NCBI GenBank assembly: GCA_944321645.1
Contig: CALUMB010000001.1
Span: 1 to 64,000, forward strand
Direction of reading: 5' to 3'
DNA length: 64,000 nucleotides
Origin: an uncultured Prevotella sp.
GTDB lineage: Bacteria > Bacteroidota > Bacteroidia > Bacteroidales > Bacteroidaceae
Of the stretch, positions 58,639 to 64,000 are shown one piece after another. The notes beneath the pieces were generated by a model. The model was not told the origin of the DNA. It worked only from the letters and a program-made list of their open reading frames with translations, and made no database searches. The position numbers were made by a program, and so were the translations under genes. Within the stretch, counting starts at the first letter, position 1; each line of letters begins with the position of its first letter.

Positions 58639-59652
58639 TTACTTCTTGTTGAGTGCCATGTCTACGGTAACGGCCACGGCCACGGTAGCGCCCACCATCG
58701 GGTTGTTGCCCATGCCGAGGAAGCCCATCATCTCAACGTGTGCAGGTACGGAAGAAGAGCCTGCAAACTGAGCGTCGCTGTGCATACGGCCCAAGGTGTC
58801 GGTCATGCCGTATGAAGCTGGGCCGGCGGCCATATTGTCCGGGTGCAGGGTACGGCCCGTGCCGCCGCCCGATGCAACCGAGAAGTAGGGCTTGCCGGCG
58901 AGGATGCGCTCCTTCTTGTACGTTCCGGCAACGGGGTGCTGGAAGCGTGTCGGGTTGGTGGAGTTGCCGGTGATAGACACGTCAACGTTCTCCTTCCACA
59001 GAATTGCAACGCCTTCGCGCACGTCGTCTGCGCCATAGCACTTTACCTTTGCGCGCGGGCCGTCGGAGTAGGGGGTCTCCTTCACCACGGTCAGTTCGCC
59101 CGTATAGTAGTCGAACTTGGTTTGCACGTAGGTGAAGCCGTTGATGCGGCTGATAATCATGGCTGCATCCTTGCCCAGTCCGTCGAGGATGGTGCGCAGC
59201 GGCTTCTTGCGAACCTTGTTTGCCATTTCGGCAATCTTGATGGCGCCTTCGGCAGCAGCGAACGACTCGTGTCCGGCAAGGAATGCGAAGCACTCCGTCT
59301 CCTCGCGGAGCAGGCGTGCTGCCAGGTTGCCGTGGCCGATGCCCACCTTGCGGTCGTCGGCCACAGAGCCGGGTATGCAGAAGCTCTGCAGGCCGATGCC
59401 GATGGCCTCGGCAGCCTCGGCGGCAGACTTCACGCCTTTCTTGATGGCTATTGCTGCACCGCACACGTATGCCCATTTTGCGTTTTCGAAGCAGATGCCC
59501 TGCGTGTCTTCGCAAATCTTGTATGGGTCAACGCCTATGCTTTCGCATATCTGGTTAGCCTCTTCGATGTCCTTTATCCCGTTTGCGTTGAGGGCGGCCA
59601 AAACTTGGTTGATTCGGCGCTCCTGGCTCTCAAAACTTACTTTCCTTATCAT
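58639..59652 (-). CDS. GGGtGRT family protein
   Basis: A 337-residue cytoplasmic protein with the name-giving motif GGGTGRT (in SVASGGGTGRTLHPDN). Several conserved Cys (CESIGVDPYKICEDTQGICFENAKWAYVC region, given in parts) could ligate a metal or Fe-S cluster. The C-terminal segment HVEMMGFLGMGNNPMVGATVAVAVTV is Gly-rich. The family has no established function. It always appears next to a NifU-like scaffold protein in the genomes I know of, and here follows it by 17 bp, so an Fe-S or metal-cofactor role is inferred. Highly conserved and probably well expressed. Confidence 0.85.
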   Translation of the reverse strand: MIRKVSFESQERRINQVLAALNANGIKDIEEANQICESIGVDPYKICEDTQGICFENAKWAYVCGAAIAIKKGVKSAAEAAEAIGIGLQSFCIPGSVADDRKVGIGHGNLAARLLREETECFAFLAGHESFAAAEGAIKIAEMANKVRKKPLRTILDGLGKDAAMIISRINGFTYVQTKFDYYTGELTVVKETPYSDGPRAKVKCYGADDVREGVAILWKENVDVSITGNSTNPTRFQHPVAGTYKKERILAGKPYFSVASGGGTGRTLHPDNMAAGPASYGMTDTLGRMHSDAQFAGSSSVPAHVEMMGFLGMGNNPMVGATVAVAVTVDMALNKK

Positions 59653-59669
59653 TGTGTGGATCCTCCTTC

Positions 59670-60371
59670 TTACTCTTTTCGTGGGTCAATACTCTTTACT
59701 ATTCCCTGCTCGGCTGTCGTGCGCCCGTAAGAGCCGGTGAATTTCTTTACGGCCTCATTGGCATCCATGCCGTTCTTGATGGCTTCCATCATCTTGCCGA
59801 GGTGTACGTACTCATAGCCGCAAACCTGGTTGTCCTTGTCGAGGAACATCTTGGTGATGTAGCCCTCGGTCAGCTCGAGGTAGCGTGTGCCCTTGGCCAC
59901 GGTTCCGTAGAGCGTGCCGGTCTGCGAGCGGAGTCCCTTGCCAAGGTCTTCCAAGCCGGCTCCGATTACGAGACCGTCCTCGGAGAACGCGCTCTGCGAG
60001 CGGCCATATACGATTTGCAGGAAAAGCTCGCGCATGGCGGTGTTGATGGCGTCGCACACGAGGTCGGTGTTGAGGGCCTCAAGGATGGTCTTTCCGGGCA
60101 GAATCTCCGATGCCATTGCGGCAGAGTGGGTCATGCCGGTGCAGCCAATGGTCTCGACGAGGCACTCCTGGATTACGCCTTCCTTGATGTTGAGCGACAG
60201 CTTGCAGGCTCCCTGTTGCGGAGCGCACCAACCCACACCGTGGGTATAACCGGAGATGTCCTTAATCTCCTTTGCTTGAATCCATTTTCCCTCTTCGGGG
60301 ATTGGGGCAGGTCCGTGGTTGGGGCCTTTGGCAACAACGCACATGTTGTTGACTTCATTAGAATAAGTCAT
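59670..60371 (-). CDS. NifU-like iron-sulfur cluster assembly scaffold protein
   Basis: A 233-residue protein of the NifU/IscU superfamily by layout: Cys in GVGWCAPQQGACKLSLNIKEG, CLVETIGCTGMTHSAAMASEI (the CTGMTHS segment is like the scaffold's cluster-binding loop) and NTDLVCDAINTAMRE. A C-terminal extension (~residues 110-233) differs from classical NifU. Standing directly upstream of the GGGtGRT gene, it probably supplies or accepts an Fe-S cluster for that protein. No cysteine desulfurase gene nearby. The promoter box lies 50 bp upstream. Confidence 0.8.
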   Translation of the reverse strand: MTYSNEVNNMCVVAKGPNHGPAPIPEEGKWIQAKEIKDISGYTHGVGWCAPQQGACKLSLNIKEGVIQECLVETIGCTGMTHSAAMASEILPGKTILEALNTDLVCDAINTAMRELFLQIVYGRSQSAFSEDGLVIGAGLEDLGKGLRSQTGTLYGTVAKGTRYLELTEGYITKMFLDKDNQVCGYEYVHLGKMMEAIKNGMDANEAVKKFTGSYGRTTAEQGIVKSIDPRKE

Positions 60372-60420
60372 ATCCTTTTAGTTTTATGAAATGAAAAAAT
60401 GTCATAATTATTTTCGCACG

Positions 60421-60428
60421 CAAAGTTA
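60421..60428 (-). promoter_or_regulatory. -7 promoter box for the NifU-like/GGGtGRT pair
   Basis: TAACTTTG on the minus strand, 50 bp upstream of the ATG. Confidence 0.7.
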
Positions 60429-61393
60429 CTAAAATCTTTCGAGATATACTTAAAAGTGGGTACACTTTTTGACACTTTAACTTCATTTGCAATCCCGATT
60501 TTCCATTTTCTGCCCTTTTGTGGTTTGGCTGGCGGCTGCCAAGTGCTTATTCGCCGATGGCCAAGTAGTGCTGATGGTGGTTTTGCAATGCCGCGGGCTT
60601 CCAGTCGGTTGTGCGCGGTGCGCCGCCCGGCCTGCCGATGGCGCAGCGTTGCTTGGCGTGCTGCGCCACGTCAAGCCGTAGAGCATCGTGTTGCGCGGAG
60701 ATTGCTTTTGCCTGGTGTGGACACCTTGCTTAAATTAACACTTTTAACTTAACTCGCAGGAAACTCGCCTTCTTTCGTAACTATCTGATAACCAATGTGT
60801 TTCCAGCTTGTGCCATTCTGGCCTCTAAAACGGTGCGTTTTAGGCTCCAAAACGTGCTGTTTCGGGCTGTAAAACGTGGCGTTTCGCAGTGCGTTTTGGC
60901 AGGTGTTAAATTCAATGTGGCGCAAAGCGTTTTTTAGTTGCGTATATGCAATTTGAGAAACTGTTTCGATTTTCTGTCCGTCGGATTGCCGCTGGTTTAC
61001 ATGGCTGGGCCTGTTGTCGTTGGACCGGGCTTTTCAGGCTAAATGGCGGAGACAGCAACAAATAGCAGCCGGAAAGACACCGCAAGCCATGGCAAGCTAC
61101 TAATGTATGCCGTTAAGTTGGCCTTATTGAAAAATCAAAACTGTTTCTAATGGTTATGTGCTTGCCTTATGGCGGTTTCTCCGAGTGGAAGGGTATGGCA
61201 ATGTCGGCATTGTGATTGACGGGTCTTGGGCTAATGTGCATGAAACAAACTGCTGGCGTGCAGTTGAAAAACATACTGCTGTTTGATTGTCGGAGCCTGT
61301 TTGTCTGCAAAATCTTTAATGGCGATTTGCCGCCTTTTGCGGCATTTTTGCGTTTTTTCTATTGAGGCTGGTGCAATTTCAGAAAAAATCTTG
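60429..61393. other. 965-bp intergenic region with repeat copy D
   Basis: Between divergent operons. It holds repeat copy D (60735-60952). A 35-codon ORF at 61043-61150 has no support. Apart from these I see no gene, RNA or regulatory site. The length is unusual for this compact window. Confidence 0.5.
60735..60952 (-). repeat. intergenic 22-bp-phased element, copy D (218 bp, inverted)
   Basis: On the plus strand it starts with TTAACACTTTTAACTTAAC (60735-60753, the complement of the GTTAAGTTAAAnnTGTTAA end), then units at 60805-60819 (diverged), 60827-60841, 60849-60863, 60871-60885, and ends with the 16-bp box GTTGCGTATATGCAAT (60937-60952). Read on the minus strand, the first core is at offset 67 and the layout equals copies A and B. 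Confidence 0.8.
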
Positions 61394-61401
61394 TAAATTT
61401 G
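61394..61401 (+). promoter_or_regulatory. -7 promoter box for the DUF4375/smpB/metH series
   Basis: TAAATTTG, only 8 bp before the ATG at 61410. Transcription would start next to or within the first codons, so either a leaderless start or use of the ATG at 61425 is implied. Confidence 0.6.
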
Positions 61402-61409
61402 TGCCTGAT

Positions 61410-61919
61410 ATGATAGAAGTAGTGATGAAAGATGCAGATTTGCGCAAGGCCGCAGCCCAAGGCATGGATGCGTTTCTGGCGTTGTTTGTCGACTCGATAA
61501 AGGAGGCCATTGGCGGCGAGCTGACCGCCGAGACCATGGCCGGACTAAACACAGACCAGATAACTTTGCTTGCGTATGACATTCTGCGCGAGGAGGTTAT
61601 GGACGGCGGCTTCGTGCAGCTTATACACAATGGCTACGGTGGCTTTATCTTTCAGAACCCATTTGCCAAGGTGCTCAAGCTGTGGGGGCTGCGCGATTTG
61701 TCAAAGCTGGTGTATGGTGCCGGCGCCTGCTACAAAAAATACAAGGGGGAGATAGAGCAAGACTGCACCGACGACGAGTTTATGGCCATGTTTGAACGCT
61801 TCCCGGAATTCGACGATTTCGACGACGAGTTTGTTGAAAACGAAGAGGAGTGGACTGGCGACATGGCGCGTTATGTTGATGAGCACATTGAGTGCTTTGC
61901 AAGAATAGAGGAACAATGA
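61410..61919 (+). CDS. DUF4375 family protein
   Basis: A 169-residue cytoplasmic protein. [26 protein letters not shown], followed by [40 protein letters not shown] (in parts), matches DUF4375, a family whose conserved core is the DGGFxQLIxNGYG region; function is unknown. The C-terminus is acidic ([14 protein letters not shown]). The start may be 61410 or 61425. The stop overlaps the smpB ATG (ATGA), so the two are coupled. Confidence 0.8.
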   Translation: MIEVVMKDADLRKAAAQGMDAFLALFVDSIKEAIGGELTAETMAGLNTDQITLLAYDILREEVMDGGFVQLIHNGYGGFIFQNPFAKVLKLWGLRDLSKLVYGAGACYKKYKGEIEQDCTDDEFMAMFERFPEFDDFDDEFVENEEEWTGDMARYVDEHIECFARIEEQ

Positions 61920-62395
61920 ATAAGGAAGAGGAACTGATACGCAAAAAGAGTCCCGTCAACATCAAGAACAAGAAGGCCGCCTTCGATTATTTTTTCATAG
62001 AAAGGTATACTGCCGGAATTGTGCTTACGGGAACAGAAATAAAGTCGATAAGGCAGGGAAAAGCCAGCCTCGTGGACACGTTCTGCTATATAAACAATGG
62101 CGAGATATGGGTTAAGGGCATGAGCATAAGCCCCTATTTCTACGGCTCTTACAACAACCACGATTCCAAGCGCGACCGCAAGCTCTTGCTGACCAAGCGC
62201 GAGATTGCCAAGCTCCAGAGCGCGACAAAGCAGACCGGCTACACCATTGTGCCGCTCTTGGTGTTTATCGACCAGCATGGCCGCGCCAAGATGGACATCG
62301 CCTTGTGCAAAGGCAAAAAGGACTTCGACAAGCGCCAGACCCTTAAGGAGAAGGAGGACAGGCGGGAGATGGAACGGGCAATAAAGCATTATTGA
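61916..62395 (+). CDS. smpB: SsrA-binding protein SmpB
   Basis: A 159-residue RNA-binding protein of the tmRNA system, which delivers SsrA to stalled ribosomes. [32 protein letters not shown] (in parts), [17 protein letters not shown], and the basic C-terminal tail [17 protein letters not shown] are typical. Starts with a 4-bp overlap with DUF4375 and precedes metH by 11 bp. Confidence 0.96.
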   Translation: MNKEEELIRKKSPVNIKNKKAAFDYFFIERYTAGIVLTGTEIKSIRQGKASLVDTFCYINNGEIWVKGMSISPYFYGSYNNHDSKRDRKLLLTKREIAKLQSATKQTGYTIVPLLVFIDQHGRAKMDIALCKGKKDFDKRQTLKEKEDRREMERAIKHY

Positions 62396-62406
62396 CATTT
62401 TGCACC

Positions 62407-64000
62407 ATGAACTTGCATGAAGCGGTTGAACGCCGCATACTGATACTTGATGGCGCAATGGGCACCATGATTCAGGGTTACGGACTGTCGGAGGCCGACT
62501 TCCGCGGCGGGCGCTTTGCCGGCATAGGCATTGAGGTGAAAGGCAACAACGACCTGCTCAACATAACGCGCCCGGACGTGATAGCCGACATACACCGGAA
62601 ATATCTCGAAGCCGGAGCCGACATAATCACCACCAACACGTTTAGCAGCCAAAGGGTGTCGCAGGCCGACTACGGACTTGAGGACGTCAGCCGCGAAATG
62701 GCCCTAAGGGGAGCGGAGATAGCCAGAAAAGCGGCAGACTGCTATTCGGCCGATGGGCGCAAGCGTTTCGTAGCAGGCTCCGTCGGCCCGACAAACAAGG
62801 CTTGCTCCATCAGCCCCGACGTTGGCAATCCGGCATTGCGCGACATTACGTTCGACGAGCTTTACGCCGCTTACCGCGAGCAGGTGGGCGCACTCATCGA
62901 AGGTGGGGTTGACGCCGTGCTGATAGAAACCATCTTCGACACGCTCAATGCCAAGGCTGCCGTGTGCGCATCGGTCGATGCAATGCGGGAGGCTGGCGTT
63001 AGCCTGCCCGTCATGCTGTCGGCCACAGTAAGCGACTTGGCCGGGCGGACATTGAGCGGACAGACGCTCGATGCGTTTCTTGCCAGCATGGGGTCGTACC
63101 CTATATTTTCCGTCGGCCTTAATTGTTCTTTCGGAGCGGCGCAGATGAAGCCTTTCCTGCGGCAGCTGGCGCAGAAGGCGCCATGCTATGTGAGCGTTTA
63201 CCCTAACGCCGGGCTGCCTAACGAGATGGGGCTTTACGACGAAACCCCGGAGCACATGGCTGCCGAGATGCAGGCTTTCGTAGACGAAGGGTTAGCAAAC
63301 ATCGTTGGCGGATGCTGCGGCACGACTGATGCGTACATAAGGCTCTTTGCGAAGATGGCCGAAGGCAGGCCGCCGCGCAAGCCTTCGGCGCAGTGCGATT
63401 CATTGCGGCTTAGCGGGCTTGACGTGTTGGAACTTACGTCTGCCGTGCGCTTTGTCAACATAGGCGAGCGGTGCAACGTGGCCGGGTCGCGCAAGTTTTT
63501 GAGGCTCATAAATGAGAAGAAGTATGGCGAGGCGTTGGCCATAGCGCGCAAGCAGGTGGCCGACGGTGCGCTCATGCTCGACATAAACATGGACGACGGG
63601 TTGCTTGATGCTCCCGCCGAGATGGTTAATTTCATCAATTTGCTCATGTCGGAGCCTGATGTTGCCAGGGTTCCGCTTATGATTGATTCGTCTGACTGGA
63701 ACGTGATTTTGGCCGGCTTGAAATGCGTGCAGGGCAAGTGTGTGGTCAACTCCATATCGCTCAAGGAGGGCGAGCAGGCTTTCCTTTCAAAGGCCCGCGA
63801 TGTTTTGCGCTTCGGTGCTGCCGTAGTAGTGATGTGCTTCGACGAGGAAGGGCAGGCCACTACATTTGAGCGGCGCACAGCCATAGCGGCCCGTGCCTAC
63901 CGCTTGCTTACGCATGAGGTGGGGATGCCGCCGCAAGACATCATTATCGACCCCAATGTGCTTGCGATTGCCACCGGCATTGAGGAGCACGACGGCTATG
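62407..64000 (+). CDS. metH: methionine synthase (cobalamin-dependent), 5' part
   Basis: The first 531 codons of a gene that runs off the window end; the full protein is normally about 1200 residues. The homocysteine-binding domain (~1-320) shows ILDGAMGTMIQ, TNTFSSQ and the zinc Cys ligands Cys240 (GLNCSFGA) and Cys303-Cys304 (GGCCGTT). The pterin (methyl-tetrahydrofolate) domain begins near 350 with FVNIGERCNVAGSRKFLRLI, followed by DINMDDGLLDAP and SDWNVILAGLKCVQG. The cobalamin and activation domains lie beyond the end. It starts 11 bp after smpB. Confidence 0.97.
   Translation, partial: MNLHEAVERRILILDGAMGTMIQGYGLSEADFRGGRFAGIGIEVKGNNDLLNITRPDVIADIHRKYLEAGADIITTNTFSSQRVSQADYGLEDVSREMALRGAEIARKAADCYSADGRKRFVAGSVGPTNKACSISPDVGNPALRDITFDELYAAYREQVGALIEGGVDAVLIETIFDTLNAKAAVCASVDAMREAGVSLPVMLSATVSDLAGRTLSGQTLDAFLASMGSYPIFSVGLNCSFGAAQMKPFLRQLAQKAPCYVSVYPNAGLPNEMGLYDETPEHMAAEMQAFVDEGLANIVGGCCGTTDAYIRLFAKMAEGRPPRKPSAQCDSLRLSGLDVLELTSAVRFVNIGERCNVAGSRKFLRLINEKKYGEALAIARKQVADGALMLDINMDDGLLDAPAEMVNFINLLMSEPDVARVPLMIDSSDWNVILAGLKCVQGKCVVNSISLKEGEQAFLSKARDVLRFGAAVVVMCFDEEGQATTFERRTAIAARAYRLLTHEVGMPPQDIIIDPNVLAIATGIEEHDGY

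Noticed and set aside
61043..61150. 35-codon ORF in the long gap before the DUF4375 gene
   Set aside because: No promoter box, no recognisable composition and no neighbour context; chance occurrence is likely.
1..64000. tRNA or rRNA genes
   Set aside because: I found no cloverleaf-like T-arm or rRNA sequences in the intergenic regions by eye.

Overview
The window looks like chromosomal DNA of an anaerobic Bacteroidales bacterium, possibly Prevotellaceae or a relative; genus not resolvable by eye. Support: promoters of the Bacteroidetes type (a -7 box TAnnTTTG, seen about 20 times upstream of genes), many Bacteroidetes-specific families (DUF4270, DUF4369, DUF4861, GldB-like, GGGtGRT protein), the succinate/propionate enzymes methylmalonyl-CoA epimerase and a biotin-dependent decarboxylase/carboxylase, a CfxA-like class A beta-lactamase, superoxide reductase, and plant-glycan enzymes. 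No rRNA, tRNA, CRISPR array, phage or insertion sequence was recognised.

Layout. 1-3.2 kb: 3' part of a giant acyl-CoA dehydratase activase with a coupled TetR regulator. 3.3-3.9 kb: HIT protein with a clear terminator. 9.3-3.9 kb (minus): recJ-recQ-split lysO-beta-lactamase, joined by stop/start overlaps. 9.6-16.4 kb (minus): superoxide reductase, a rhamnogalacturonan acetylesterase/GH106 pair, and a GHL10 hydrolase. 16.6-21.4 kb (plus): small outer-membrane barrel, nadC coupled to an M23 peptidase, a C69 dipeptidase. 26.8-21.8 kb (minus): thiE-like, prs, a DUF4369 lipoprotein, an ATP-grasp-like protein, GH43. 27.0-31.7 kb (plus): pyruvate kinase, then epimerase, carboxyltransferase, a 53-residue protein and a biotin carrier. 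33.0-31.8 kb (minus): panC-panD. 33.2-35.7 kb (plus): starch-synthase-like N-domain, DUF4270 lipoprotein, a 43-residue protein. 36.4-42.5 kb: small lipoprotein, mtaB-glycosyltransferase, DUF4861, GldB-like, secreted unknown. 49.1-42.5 kb (minus): serS, fused Nfn-type flavoprotein, DUF486, ttcA, nucleotidase-like phosphatase. 50.9-49.9 kb: mltG. 57.5-51.2 kb (minus): tolC-macA-macB(ATPase)-macB(permease)-LytS-type kinase-LytTR regulator. 58.2-57.6 kb: riboflavin synthase. 60.4-58.6 kb: NifU-like/GGGtGRT pair. 61.4-64 kb (plus): DUF4375, smpB, 5' part of metH.

The most striking unexplained structure is a family of intergenic elements. Three copies (10198-10416, 21523-21739, 60735-60952) are 217-219 bp long, start with a 16-bp near-palindrome (GTTGCATATATGCAAC type), end with GTTAAGTTAAAnnTGTTAA, and hold at a fixed offset (67-68 bp) four units of a 15-bp palindromic core (AAAACGnnnCGTTTT) spaced exactly 22 bp apart. 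Two more loci (35956-36036, 49431-49511) keep the four 22-bp units but not the ends. All five lie between genes, in every possible gene orientation, so they look like a dispersed repeat or binding array rather than a promoter or operator of a given gene.
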